From: Nitrosomonas sp.
Lineage (GTDB): Bacteria; Pseudomonadota; Gammaproteobacteria; Burkholderiales; Nitrosomonadaceae
Direction: 5' to 3'
Assembly (NCBI GenBank): GCA_016703745.1
Contig: JADJBK010000006.1
Coordinates: 496,001 to 560,000, forward strand
Length of the DNA stretch: 64,000 nucleotides
Positions 9,383 to 18,139 of the stretch are shown in pieces. Under the pieces are notes generated by a model. That model saw only the letters and a program-made list of their open reading frames with translations, was not told the DNA's origin and did not search any database. How positions within the stretch are numbered: the first letter of the stretch is position 1; every line of letters begins with the position of its first letter. The translations under genes and the position numbers were made by a program.

Positions 9383-9425
9383 GGTGGGAAATTCCGGACA
9401 ATTACTTAAAGACGGCCATTTTAAT

Positions 9426-10157
9426 ATGAATCCTGCTTCACCGCTGGACAATGTCCGGATTGTGCTGAGCCATACCAGTCATCCGGGTAACATTGGCGCA
9501 ACCGCTCGCGCCATGAAGGCCATGGGGTTACGCAATCTTTATTTAGTTAACCCCAAACTCTTTCCGGACAAAGAGGCAGATGCACGCGCTTCCAATGCGC
9601 GTGATTTGCTTGAAACAGCGCATATCTGCACCAGTCTGCAAGCGGCAATTGGCGATACCTGTCTGGTAGCGGCGTTGACTACGCGTCCGCGTGATTTGTC
9701 CCATTCCACCCTGGATGCGAGACAAGCCGCCAGTGAATTGATCAGGCATGCACGACATTCACCGGTCGGATTATTATTCGGGCGCGAAAGCTCGGGGTTA
9801 ACAACGGATGAAATCAGTCAGTGCCAGTTAACGGTGCATATTCCAACTCATGCCGACTATTCTTCGCTCAATCTTGCCGCTGCAGTACAAATTATGGGTT
9901 ATGAGTTGTGGATGGCGCTTAAAAATACTGCTGCTGTCACGCTCTCTGAAAATCAGGCAGAGCCGGCAAGCTTACGGGAGGTTGAAAATTTCTATGCGCA
10001 CCTGGAAAAGATTATGATTCAAAGCGGATTTCTTGACCCACAGCAACCCAAAAAACTGATGCGTCGTATGCGTCGCCTGTTTGCGCGTGCCAGGCTGGAG
10101 AAAGAAGAAGTGAATATATTAAGGGGAATTCTGAGTGCAGTTGACAACAAGAAGTGA
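9426..10157 (+). CDS. trmJ: tRNA (cytidine/uridine-2'-O-)-methyltransferase TrmJ
   Basis: From the ATG at 9426 (MNPASPLDNVRIVL) the protein is 243 residues, normal for TrmJ; the longer upstream frame overlaps suhB and is unlikely. SPOUT/SpoU motifs are plain: NIGATARAMKAMGL near the N-terminus, LLFGRESSGLTTDEI in the middle, and SSLNLAAAVQIMGYELW, which together form the knotted S-adenosylmethionine site. TrmJ methylates the 2'-O of position 32 in tRNAs. It diverges from suhB, and an IS66-type element begins 52 bases after its stop. Confidence 0.93.
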   Translation: MNPASPLDNVRIVLSHTSHPGNIGATARAMKAMGLRNLYLVNPKLFPDKEADARASNARDLLETAHICTSLQAAIGDTCLVAALTTRPRDLSHSTLDARQAASELIRHARHSPVGLLFGRESSGLTTDEISQCQLTVHIPTHADYSSLNLAAAVQIMGYELWMALKNTAAVTLSENQAEPASLREVENFYAHLEKIMIQSGFLDPQQPKKLMRRMRRLFARARLEKEEVNILRGILSAVDNKK

Positions 10158-10201
10158 TCATTATCTTGTTTTCAGCAGCTTATATGAGAATAACCATCAA
10201 A

Positions 10202-10209
10202 ACCTTGAC
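10202..10209. repeat. 8-bp target-site duplication, left copy
   Basis: ACCTTGAC directly abuts the left end of the IS and is repeated exactly at 11928-11935 beyond the right end. Eight bases is the known target duplication length of the IS66 family. Confidence 0.93.
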
Positions 10210-10243
10210 GTAATTATTCAGCGAGAAAAACTGCAAAAAGTAC

Positions 10244-10272
10244 TTGACAGGGTTTTTGTGCAAAAAAGTTAG
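10244..10272 (+). promoter_or_regulatory. candidate promoter of the IS transposase
   Basis: Inside the 265-base leader of the IS, a perfect TTGACA at 10244-10249 is followed 17-19 bases later by a weak -10 (TTAG/TTAGAT). The spacing is acceptable but the -10 is poor. Confidence 0.35.
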
Positions 10273-10474
10273 ATGTCGACGTGTTGAGAAACGTGACGCA
10301 GAAAGCACTTGATCAGCCTGTAAAGGTTTATTCAGCAAACAGAATAAGCTGATTTATTCCCGGGGTAATTAAGAATATTTTTCAGCGTCAGAAAGTGTTC
10401 TGGTGCGAAAAATTCTGTTTCAAAAACAGGTTGTACAATAGCATTATCTTTAAAACAGCTATTGGAACAACGCA

Positions 10475-11890
10475 TTGACAGTCGATGGTATTGACGTAGA
10501 AGCAACGGTAAAAAAGTTGCAGGAACTGCTGGCGAAGGAGCAAAATATATCGCCAGCATTGAGTGCGACGCTTGAAACGCTGTTAGTTGTTGTTCAATTG
10601 TTGGCTAATCGTTTAAACCTTAACAGTGGCAACAGCAGTAAACCACCATCGTCGGACAAGAACCGTTCTCGCGAGAAACGCAGCGGAGAAAACAAGCGAA
10701 AGGCAGGTGGACAACCTGGGAGTATAGGCACCACGTTGCGGCAGGTTGATGATCCCGATGAGATTGAAATGCTGACAGTTGATCGATCCACTCTGCCACC
10801 CGGCGAATATCGGGAAGCAGGATTTGATCGACGCCAGGTGTTTGATATTGATATCAGCCGCATTGTCACCGAATATCGGGCACAGATACTGATCAATGCA
10901 AATGGCGAACGATTTGTCGCACCATTTCCGGAGCATGTCACCAAGGCGGTGCAGTATGGTGCTGGTGTCAAGGCACACGCAGTTTATCTGTCGCAATATC
11001 AGCTGATTCCCTATCAGCGGGTGCAAGAATATTTTCAGGATCAGTTGAATCTGCCCATTAGTGTCGGCTCGATCTATAACTTCAACCAACAGGCATTTGC
11101 CTTACTGGAACAGTTTGAGCGGAAACTGATCGATCATCTTGTCGCCTCCCCCTTGTTACACACCGATGAAACAAGTATCAATATTGATGGCAAGCTACAC
11201 TGGTTACATTGCCACTCGAATGCGCGATGGACACTGCTTTATACGCACGCCCGTCGGGGAACTGAAGCCATGAATGAGAAAGGCGTTTTGCTCCGGTTTA
11301 AAGGGGTGCTTTGCCACGACCACTGGAAACCCTATTATAAGTACACCGGTTGTGAACATGCGCTGTGCAACGCACACCATTTACGCGAACTTGAACGCGC
11401 CTATGAACAGGACGGTCAACAGTGGGCGAAACAGTTTCAGGAACTGCTCAACAGTATTCTGACTGACGTCAAACAACAAGGCGGTTCGCTGTCAGCAGAA
11501 CAAGCAAAACATTATACTGAACGCTACCGGAATCTACTCAGACAGGCCGAAATCGAATGTCCGCCACCGGATGAAAAGAAAAATCCCAAACAGCGCGGAC
11601 GGATCAAACGCAGCAAAGCCCGGAATCTGCTCGAACGCCTGCAGCTATACGAACAGGATGTTTTGCGGTTCATGACCAACCCTATCGTGCCTTTCACCAA
11701 CAACCAGGGTGAGAACGACCTGCGCATGACAAAAGTGCACCAAAAAATATCGGGGTGCTTTCGATCAAAAGATGGCGCCGACATTTTCTGCCGGGTGCGT
11801 AGTTTTCTGTCGACTTGCAGAAAAAACAGTCTATCCGCCAGCGAGGCGCTTACACTGCTTTTTAACGGCAAATTGCCTGATTTCTTATAG
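10475..11890 (+). CDS. IS66-family transposase (ISBst12 type)
   Basis: The 471-residue DDE transposase has an N-terminal coiled/zipper region (about 1-50), a basic SSKPPSSDKN-type linker (about 55-85), then the catalytic core: LLHTDET, CHDHWKPYYKY with a CNAHHLREL segment, and the terminal NNQGENDLRM...KISGCFRS block of IS66 enzymes. No ATG is available in frame near the N-terminus; TTG at 10475 is the best start, so translation may be weak, as is common for transposases. No frameshift or internal stop is seen. Confidence 0.93.
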   Translation: MTVDGIDVEATVKKLQELLAKEQNISPALSATLETLLVVVQLLANRLNLNSGNSSKPPSSDKNRSREKRSGENKRKAGGQPGSIGTTLRQVDDPDEIEMLTVDRSTLPPGEYREAGFDRRQVFDIDISRIVTEYRAQILINANGERFVAPFPEHVTKAVQYGAGVKAHAVYLSQYQLIPYQRVQEYFQDQLNLPISVGSIYNFNQQAFALLEQFERKLIDHLVASPLLHTDETSINIDGKLHWLHCHSNARWTLLYTHARRGTEAMNEKGVLLRFKGVLCHDHWKPYYKYTGCEHALCNAHHLRELERAYEQDGQQWAKQFQELLNSILTDVKQQGGSLSAEQAKHYTERYRNLLRQAEIECPPPDEKKNPKQRGRIKRSKARNLLERLQLYEQDVLRFMTNPIVPFTNNQGENDLRMTKVHQKISGCFRSKDGADIFCRVRSFLSTCRKNSLSASEALTLLFNGKLPDFL

Positions 11891-11927
11891 GGCTGTCTTT
11901 AGTTTTTTGATTACGCTGAATAGTTAC

Positions 11928-11935
11928 ACCTTGAC
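11928..11935. repeat. 8-bp target-site duplication, right copy
   Basis: Exact copy of ACCTTGAC at 10202-10209, immediately beyond the right IS end. Its TTGAC forms part of the candidate argJ -35. Confidence 0.93.
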
Positions 11936-11958
11936 TTACGCTATTATCACCATATAGG
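11931..11958 (+). promoter_or_regulatory. candidate argJ promoter overlapping the target duplication
   Basis: TTGACT (11931-11936) followed after 16 bases by TATAGG (11953-11958) makes a plausible sigma70 promoter 36 bases before the argJ ATG. The first five bases of the -35 belong to the IS target duplication, so the promoter survived the insertion. Confidence 0.45.
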
Positions 11959-11993
11959 TGTTAGCATAGCGGTTTTTGATTGCTTTGACTCCC

Positions 11994-13223
11994 ATGCCTG
12001 TTGATCTTTCCCCTCCCCTGAAAGAAGAATTACTGCCAGTTCATGGCGTGTCATTGGGTATCGCTAAAGCAGGCATCAAACGGCCTGATCGACGTGATTT
12101 GCTGGTCATCCAGCTTGAGGAGCATGCGCAAATTGCAGGTGTTTTCACGCAGAATCGTTTTTGTGCGGCACCTGTTGCTGTTGCAAAAGCCCATTTGAGC
12201 GGGCCGCTGCCGATTCGTGCGCTGGTGATTAATACGGGTAACGCCAACGCGGGAACGGGTCAGGACGGATTAGATCATGCCGAAGCGACTTGTGCCGCAT
12301 TGGCAAAATTGTTGGACTGTCAACCGCAGCAGATTTTACCGTTCTCAACGGGTGTCATTATGGAGCCATTGCCTGTTGACAGAATAATTGAACACCTGCC
12401 GGTGGCGGTGGCTGATTTATCGCCTGACAACTGGTTTGCGGCGGCGCATGCCATCATGACAACTGATACGGTTGCCAAAAGCGTATCTCGTCAAGTTGTC
12501 GTTGACGGAGTGGCCGTCACAATTACTGGCATGGCGAAAGGTTCAGGCATGATTCATCCCAACATGGCGACGATGCTTGGATTTATCGCGACAGATGCCA
12601 ATATTTCGCAGATATTGCTACGCTCACTGGTGAAAATGGTTGCTGACTGCTCCTTTAACTGCATTACCGTGGACGGTGATACCTCTACCAATGACGCACT
12701 GATACTGATAGCAACCGGCCAAGCCGGACATGCGCCGATAAGTGATGCTGATCATCCTGATTTTGGCAGACTTCGCACAGTCATTATGGAAATTGCCGTT
12801 CTACTCGCGCAGATGATCGTGCGGGACGGTGAAGGGGCAACCAAGTTTATTACCATTAAGGTCGAGAAAGGCAGAACCCGGGAAGAATGCAACAAGGCCG
12901 CCTTTGCGATTGCGCATTCTCCGCTGGTTAAAACCGCCTTCTTTGCGTCTGACCCTAATTTGGGCAGGATCCTTGCGGCAATCGGATATGCCGGCATTGA
13001 TGACCTTGATGTCGCGCATGTTCATCTTTATCTCGGTGACGTGCTGGTCGCAGAAAATGGCGGGCGGGCAACAAGCTATCGCGAAGAGGACGGTCAGCGG
13101 ATCATGCGGTCTTCCGAGATCACGATGCGAGTCGTACTGAATAGAGGAGAAGCGGCAGCCACGATCTGGACCTGCGATTTGTCCTATGATTATGTCAAGA
13201 TCAATGCAGAATACCGTTCATGA
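11994..13223 (+). CDS. argJ: bifunctional glutamate N-acetyltransferase / amino-acid acetyltransferase
   Basis: ArgJ transfers acetyl from N-acetylornithine to glutamate, closing the cyclic arginine pathway. I chose the ATG at 11994 (MPVDLSPPLKEELL); an upstream TTG at 11976 adds only six residues. The 409-residue protein contains KGSGMIHPNMATML, where self-cleavage before Thr193 produces the alpha and beta chains and exposes the nucleophile. The C-terminal region VRDGEGATKFITI...SDPNLGRILAAIG is typical. Its stop overlaps a following short frame (ATGA). Confidence 0.95.
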   Translation: MPVDLSPPLKEELLPVHGVSLGIAKAGIKRPDRRDLLVIQLEEHAQIAGVFTQNRFCAAPVAVAKAHLSGPLPIRALVINTGNANAGTGQDGLDHAEATCAALAKLLDCQPQQILPFSTGVIMEPLPVDRIIEHLPVAVADLSPDNWFAAAHAIMTTDTVAKSVSRQVVVDGVAVTITGMAKGSGMIHPNMATMLGFIATDANISQILLRSLVKMVADCSFNCITVDGDTSTNDALILIATGQAGHAPISDADHPDFGRLRTVIMEIAVLLAQMIVRDGEGATKFITIKVEKGRTREECNKAAFAIAHSPLVKTAFFASDPNLGRILAAIGYAGIDDLDVAHVHLYLGDVLVAENGGRATSYREEDGQRIMRSSEITMRVVLNRGEAAATIWTCDLSYDYVKINAEYRS

Positions 13224-13384
13224 GATCATCAAACCATGACATCTTGCAGCATCTCGATCGATTGCCGGTATTGCTCGAGCGGTTCGCCCCAGAACCGCAG
13301 GGAGTGCATTCTGATTTCAGCCAGCGCATTGCTTTTCGCCTGATGCGGCAAGGACAGACAAATTACCTGGCAATGTGCACATGA
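13220..13384 (+). pseudogene. 54-codon stub, probably the N-terminus of a DUF815-type ATP-binding protein
   Basis: An ATG overlapping the argJ stop (ATGA) opens a 54-codon frame that includes ILQHLDRLPVLLERFAPEPQ and DFSQRIAFRLMRQGQTNYL. This pattern resembles the start of DUF815 AAA-type ATPases (LLERLxxLLP...AIAFRWRRxGxxxYL), as I recall that family. No Walker A motif or any ATPase core follows before the Nudix gene. I infer that the gene lost most of its length; the similarity is modest. Confidence 0.4.
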
Positions 13385-13430
13385 TTGGACAGACCAACAC
13401 AAACCTATCAAAACAGAAATGCAATAGATA

Positions 13431-14393
13431 TTGACTTCTGGCATCCAACACGAATTATCTTCACCTACCCGAGTAGTCGCCGCCATTATTACTCGCTCGG
13501 ACGGTTGTTTTCTGCTCGCGCGCCGACCGCCTGGCAAACCTTATGCGGGATATTGGGAATTTCCCGGGGGAAAAATTGAGGTCAATGAATCTGAAAGAGA
13601 TGCGTTAGCACGCGAGCTCTACGAAGAATTGGGGATAATTGTTACCCATGCCACACCGTGGCTGACACGCGAATTCCATTATCCACATGCAATCGTCAGA
13701 ATCCGGTTTTACCGCGTCACGCAATGGTTGAATGAACCCACTGCACGTGAACAGCAGCAGCTTACATGGCAACACATCAATAATGTGACGGTTTCACCGC
13801 TACTTCCCGCTAATCAATCTATTTTGCGGGCACTGACTCTGCCTTCTGTTTATGCCATTTCCAATGCAGCTGAAATGGGCGAAGCACAATCGCTAAAAAT
13901 GATCGATTTTGCTCTGGAATCTGGTGTAAAGCTACTGCAGGTTCGTGAAAAAAATATGTCATTAGAACGGCTTGTCGATTTTACAACGAAAATACTGGAG
14001 AGGGCGCACCACCACCAGGTCAAAGTACTGATTAACGAAAACATCGAAATAGTACAAATGCTTGGGGCGGATGGCGTACATTTGACCAGCTCGCAACTGC
14101 TTAAAGCAACTACCAGACCACTGGTAAACTGGTGTGGTGCATCCTGTCACAATGAAGAAGAACTAAATCAGGCAGTCATTCTTGGTGTTGATTTCGTGAC
14201 GCTGAGCCCGCTCTACCCCACTCGCAGTCATCCCGCCATGCCAACACTGGGCTGGCAAAAATTCAGTACATTGATTCGTGATTACCCTTTGCCGACCTAT
14301 GCCCTGGGTGGCATGTCTAAAATTGATCTGGGTGCCGCGCAGGAACAAGGGGCGCATGGTGTTGCAATTATGCGAACTTTGTCGCAGACTTAG
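13431..14393 (+). CDS. fused Nudix hydrolase / thiamine-phosphate-synthase-like protein
   Basis: Residues about 14-135 form a MutT-like Nudix hydrolase with a full Nudix box from GGKIEVNE to RELYEELGI (G-x5-E-x7-REUxEExGU). Residues about 145-320 form a ThiE/TenI-like TIM barrel, with VKLLQVREKNM, GADGVHLTSSQ, SCHNEEELNQA, DFVTLSPLYPT and YALGGMS. This combination is a known two-domain family (PRK08999-like), suggested to combine oxidised-nucleotide clean-up with a ThiE-like activity; the second activity is uncertain. An in-frame stop at 13425-13427 and no ATG leave TTG at 13431 as the likely start. Confidence 0.87.
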   Translation: MTSGIQHELSSPTRVVAAIITRSDGCFLLARRPPGKPYAGYWEFPGGKIEVNESERDALARELYEELGIIVTHATPWLTREFHYPHAIVRIRFYRVTQWLNEPTAREQQQLTWQHINNVTVSPLLPANQSILRALTLPSVYAISNAAEMGEAQSLKMIDFALESGVKLLQVREKNMSLERLVDFTTKILERAHHHQVKVLINENIEIVQMLGADGVHLTSSQLLKATTRPLVNWCGASCHNEEELNQAVILGVDFVTLSPLYPTRSHPAMPTLGWQKFSTLIRDYPLPTYALGGMSKIDLGAAQEQGAHGVAIMRTLSQT

Positions 14394-14892
14394 TGGGTTT
14401 TTGCGCCAAGTAATGTAGAATAGAAGTTGTCGTAGAGCATCTTCCGCATCGTGAGCGTACGGTTTGTGCTCCTGGACACAACGCCATCTCTTTTCCATAA
14501 ATAAAATCCACTTGGCCTTTTTGCTGCGCGTCGTTGTTCTGATAAGCCACTGCCACAAACAAACACTTTGGCTTATGTATGTTAATTGAATATCAAATTA
14601 AAAGATATAGAATTGTGTACAGGTGCCGTATTCAATCTTTAAATAAGTTTACGGTAAGTTAGTATGTGATTTTAGTCACATACTTATTTACTGAATAAGT
14701 GATAACTTTGCCCGTTGCTTTCCCCGCTGCGATACCAGTATTAACCAATTGAATAACGGGAGATCGCTGGTTTGATCGTGCCAGGGATTACGATTACATC
14801 GCGGCCAAATAAATTATTAAAGTTTCTGCAACATTTATGCAAATAAAATCAAGGAAACTAGCTTGGACAATTTTCAATTTCGAGGTCTTCAC
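14394..14892. other. long intergenic region before the exopolysaccharide cluster
   Basis: About 500 bases lie between the Nudix fusion and the export lipoprotein. Short open frames on the minus strand (14368-14562) match nothing I recognise and may be decayed coding sequence. The right half is AT-rich and contains one clear inverted repeat (listed separately). A search for a sigma54 site (TGGCAC-N5-TTGC) on the plus strand found none. Confidence 0.5.
14661..14684. promoter_or_regulatory. inverted repeat upstream of the XrtA cluster
   Basis: AGTATGTGA and TCACATACT form perfect 9-base arms around a six-base centre (TTTTAG). The AT-rich setting about 200 bases before the first gene fits an operator for a dimeric regulator. 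No T-tract follows, so it is not an obvious terminator. Confidence 0.45.
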
Positions 14893-15507
14893 GTGAATAT
14901 GCTATCTAGAGTCGGATTAATCGTTTCTTTTGCTGCCAGTGTATTAATACTGAGTAGCTGCACCAGTTATCCGTTACTGACTACCCAGGGAGAAAAAATA
15001 CCTCATGACTATCTGATTGGACCCGGGGACACATTGAATATCATCGTCTGGCGGAATCCAGAAATTTCGATGAGTGTTCCCGTCCGGCCGGACGGGAAAA
15101 TTACAACTCCGTTGGTTGAAGATTTGCCCGCTAGCGGTAAAACATCGACACAACTTGCGCGCGATATAGAAGAGACACTTGCTAAATACTTACAGCAACC
15201 AGTTGTGACGGTAGTTGTTACTGCTTTTGTGGGGCCATTTACCGAGCAGATCCGGGTGATTGGCGAGGCCGCGCAACCCCAGGCACTTCCTTACCGTGAA
15301 AATATGTCAATTATGGATGTGATGATTGCGGTAGGTGGATTAACTGATTTTGCGGCAGGTAACCGGGCAAGGATCATAAGAATGGTGGACGGTGTGCAGC
15401 AACAGTATCGGGTCAGGCTGAATGATTTGATTCGCGATGGAGATGTGTCCGCTAATGTGCCCATGTATCAAGGGGATGTATTGGTTATTCCCGAAAGTTA
15501 TTTCTGA
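14893..15507 (+). CDS. XrtA-system polysaccharide export lipoprotein (Wza-like)
   Basis: I chose the GTG at 14893, which has GAGG seven bases upstream and yields a clean lipoprotein signal (MNMLSRVGLIVSFAAS...LSSC, cysteine at 23). A TTG at 14863 with AAGGAA upstream would add ten residues with an acidic charge. The mature part has the Poly_export domain (DYLIGPGDTLNIIVWRNPE) and a SLBB-like region (IRVIGEAAQPQALPY). Such proteins form the outer-membrane channel for polysaccharide. It leads the ten-gene cluster. Confidence 0.92.
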   Translation: MNMLSRVGLIVSFAASVLILSSCTSYPLLTTQGEKIPHDYLIGPGDTLNIIVWRNPEISMSVPVRPDGKITTPLVEDLPASGKTSTQLARDIEETLAKYLQQPVVTVVVTAFVGPFTEQIRVIGEAAQPQALPYRENMSIMDVMIAVGGLTDFAAGNRARIIRMVDGVQQQYRVRLNDLIRDGDVSANVPMYQGDVLVIPESYF

Positions 15508-15561
15508 TTGTTCCGTTGATTCTTTCATGAGTAATTTTTGCGAGAGACGAGGTAATTCAAT

Positions 15562-17124
15562 ATGGATGTATTAATTGCGCAACTGGTAGTTTATCTCAAG
15601 GGTATCTGGAAGTACCGCTGGCTTTCTGTTGTGTCTGCCTGGCTTGTTGCGCTTATGGGATGGTTCTATATTTATCAGATGCCGGATAACTATGAAGCAT
15701 CCGCGCGGATTTACGTGGATACCCAAAGCATACTTAGGCCGCTGATGGCTGGGATGACCGTATCGCCCAATCCGGAGCAACAAGTAACCATCATGAGTCG
15801 AACCCTGATTAGCCGTCCCAATGTAGAAAGGATTATCCGCATGGTGGATCTGGATATCAAGGTGACCAGTGACAGCGCCATGGATAAACTGGTCATTGCG
15901 CTAATGAAAGAGATCACCCTGGCATCAACCGGGCGAGATAATATTTTTACTATTTCATACAGCAACAAGAATCCCCAGCTAGCTAAAGATATCGTCCAGT
16001 CACTTCTAACCATTTTTGTCGAGGGCGGACTGGAAGGTAAGCGACAGGACTCAACGGCCGCATTACGTTTTATCGATCAGCAAATTACAGCTTATGAGGA
16101 AAAACTGATCGCCGCTGAGGCTGCAGTTACGGCATTCAAGCAGAAAAATCTTGGACTTCTGCCTGGTCAAGGGGATTACTACACACAGCTGGTTGCTGCG
16201 CGAGAGGAACTGGAAAAAGCAAGACTTTCCCTGGCAGAGGCGCAACAGTCGCGAAACGCTGTTCAGAGACAAATGACTGGCGATGAACCTGTGCTATTAC
16301 TGGAAGCGAGTGAAATTTCGCCAAAAAGCATTGTTAATCCCGAAATTGACACACGTATCCAGGCGTTAAACTCCAACCTCGATAGTATGCTGCTGAATTA
16401 CACAGAGCAGCATCCAGATGTGATTGCCGCCAAAAGACTGGTTGCCGTCCTGGAAGAGCGTAAGGTTGAAGAAGCCAAATTAATGGGATCAGCAAGCAAT
16501 AATGGCATGAACTATAACCCCATGTTGCAGCAGCTCAATATTGCGTTGACAGAAGCCCAGTCATTGGTAGCGGCAATGGAAGTGCGAGTGGCTGAGTATG
16601 AAGCGCGTTTTGAACGGCTAAAATCAATGAGTGCAATGGTGCCGGCAGTTGAAATAGAAATGCAGCAGCTTAATCGAGATTATAGTGTCAACAAAGCTAA
16701 TTACGAGAAACTGCTTGAGCGCCGGGCATCAGCTGAAATTTCAGGTGAATTGAGTTCCGCAACCGGACTGATGTCATTCAGGATCATCGATCCACCGACA
16801 GTTCCCGAAACTCCAGCAGGGCCAGATCGCAAGAAATTATTTACACTCGTTTTTCTTGGCGCACTAGCGGGTGGAATTGGTATAGCTTTTATTATCAGTC
16901 AGATACGACCTACTTTTCATACCCAGGGAGGCTTACGCGAGGTGACAGGTCTGCCCATTCTGGGAACGGTGCCGATGATTTGGACCGATCAGGAAAAAAT
17001 AAAACGTAAAGGACAACTTTACGCCTTTGGTGCATCCTTACTTATGCTGGTAATGTGTTACGCCGTATTGGTCAGTTTCACAAAATTACCTGGTTCGGCA
17101 GCAGCACAATCATGGCTGAATTGA
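15562..17124 (+). CDS. XrtA-system polysaccharide chain-length determinant (Wzz-like)
   Basis: The 520-residue protein has a Wzz domain with a membrane helix at about 17-35, a long periplasmic coiled-coil region (about 170-390), and a second helix near 425-445 after the proline-rich DPPTVPETPAGPDRKK segment; another hydrophobic stretch lies near the C-terminus. There is no kinase domain; that activity is encoded by the next gene. Wzz proteins control chain length and connect the inner-membrane polymerisation machinery to the export channel. Length and layout fit the PEP-CTERM-associated subfamily. Confidence 0.92.
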   Translation: MDVLIAQLVVYLKGIWKYRWLSVVSAWLVALMGWFYIYQMPDNYEASARIYVDTQSILRPLMAGMTVSPNPEQQVTIMSRTLISRPNVERIIRMVDLDIKVTSDSAMDKLVIALMKEITLASTGRDNIFTISYSNKNPQLAKDIVQSLLTIFVEGGLEGKRQDSTAALRFIDQQITAYEEKLIAAEAAVTAFKQKNLGLLPGQGDYYTQLVAAREELEKARLSLAEAQQSRNAVQRQMTGDEPVLLLEASEISPKSIVNPEIDTRIQALNSNLDSMLLNYTEQHPDVIAAKRLVAVLEERKVEEAKLMGSASNNGMNYNPMLQQLNIALTEAQSLVAAMEVRVAEYEARFERLKSMSAMVPAVEIEMQQLNRDYSVNKANYEKLLERRASAEISGELSSATGLMSFRIIDPPTVPETPAGPDRKKLFTLVFLGALAGGIGIAFIISQIRPTFHTQGGLREVTGLPILGTVPMIWTDQEKIKRKGQLYAFGASLLMLVMCYAVLVSFTKLPGSAAAQSWLN

Positions 17125-17173
17125 TTCGTCTGGCGCAGCAAGGGGCAAGATTACGAGTATTGAAGGAGCGAGC

Positions 17174-18139
17174 ATGAGTCTCATAGAGCGAGCAGCAGAT
17201 AAACTTACCAAAAATAATGCTAGACATTACCCCCCTGATACCAATCGTATTCCGCAACCTTCGGAAGGGACTTCGCGGACGAGCAGTGCATCACCGGCGG
17301 CATCTGTGCAGGGTGGCGGGTCAACTCATGGCAGATCAGAGCATCAAATATTCGTGGCTAAAACAGACCGACTTGATCCTCCACATAGTTCGAAAGCAAC
17401 CAGGGATACAAAAAAGACAACCAAAAAAATAGCAATCGATCTGGAAAACCTGCACCGTCTGGGGATCGTCACGCTTAACCATACTAAATCCGCCGTGGCT
17501 GAACAGTTTCGCCTGATTAAAAGACCACTGATATCCAATGCCTTCAATCCAATGAGTGGATTAAAAAATGGTAATCTGATTATGGTAACCAGCTCCTTGG
17601 CAGGTGAAGGCAAAAGTTTCTGCTCGATCAATCTGGCGATGAGTATTGCTATGGAGATGGATCATCGGGTGTTGCTGGTCGATGCAGATGTCGCACGCCC
17701 TTCCATACCCAAGACACTGGGTTTCAGTGTGGAAGAACCCGGGTTGTTGGATATCCTCTTGAACCCGGAACTCGAAATAGCTGATGTCATGATTAAAACT
17801 AATGTGGAAAAACTGACATTGATTCCTGCGGGAACGCGCCATACGCATTCTACCGAGCTGTTGGCCAGCCAGAGTATGGGAGCTGTTTTGCAAGAACTGG
17901 CCCAGCGGTACCACGACAGGGTAGTCATATTTGATTCTCCACCGTTACTTTTAACCAGCGAGTCAAGAGCGCTTGCCACTCAAATGGGGCAAATTGTATT
18001 GGTGGTTGAAGCAGAAAGAACCACTCAGCAGACCGTGAAAGATGCCCTGCAACAAATCGAATCCTGCGATGTAATCAACCTGATATACAACAAAGCAAGA
18101 ACACAGTCAACTGCCGGCTACTACGGTTACTACTATTAA
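17174..18139 (+). CDS. XrtA-associated tyrosine autokinase (BY-kinase)
   Basis: The 321-residue cytosolic protein has a low-complexity N-terminus (about 1-85) and a BY-kinase domain: Walker A SSLAGEGKS (140-148), Walker A' VLLVDADVARPS (166-177) and Walker B VVIFDSPPL near 257. It ends in a tyrosine cluster (YYGYYY) that would be autophosphorylated. Paired with the Wzz-like protein encoded just upstream, it would form the two-part copolymerase that controls polysaccharide length. Its stop overlaps the next start (TAATG). Confidence 0.93.
   Translation: MSLIERAADKLTKNNARHYPPDTNRIPQPSEGTSRTSSASPAASVQGGGSTHGRSEHQIFVAKTDRLDPPHSSKATRDTKKTTKKIAIDLENLHRLGIVTLNHTKSAVAEQFRLIKRPLISNAFNPMSGLKNGNLIMVTSSLAGEGKSFCSINLAMSIAMEMDHRVLLVDADVARPSIPKTLGFSVEEPGLLDILLNPELEIADVMIKTNVEKLTLIPAGTRHTHSTELLASQSMGAVLQELAQRYHDRVVIFDSPPLLLTSESRALATQMGQIVLVVEAERTTQQTVKDALQQIESCDVINLIYNKARTQSTAGYYGYYY

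Larger units (their letters stand above)
10210..11927 (+). mobile_element. complete IS66-family element (ISBst12-like), 1718 bp
   Basis: The left end reads GTAATTATTCAGCG and the right end, reverse-complemented, reads GTAACTATTCAGCG: 13 of 14 bases match, and the similarity continues imperfectly inwards. Perfect 8-bp direct repeats flank it. It carries one transposase gene and no tnpA/tnpB accessory genes, the layout of the ISBst12 subgroup of IS66. The reading frame is intact and both ends are preserved, so the element may still be active. It separates trmJ from argJ. Confidence 0.92.

Noticed and set aside
13229..13537. Minus-strand open frame of 102 codons
   Set aside because: It runs opposite to the argJ stub and the Nudix start, has no ribosome site and no recognisable domain; the plus-strand reading explains the region better.
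14368..14562. Minus-strand open frame near the end of the Nudix-ThiE gene
   Set aside because: No family match comes to mind, and it overlaps the end of a solid gene. It may be decayed sequence, but I cannot support a gene.
14700..14860. Possible sigma54 promoter before the eps cluster
   Set aside because: A TGGCACG-like string exists only on the minus strand and lacks the TTGC half at the right spacing.
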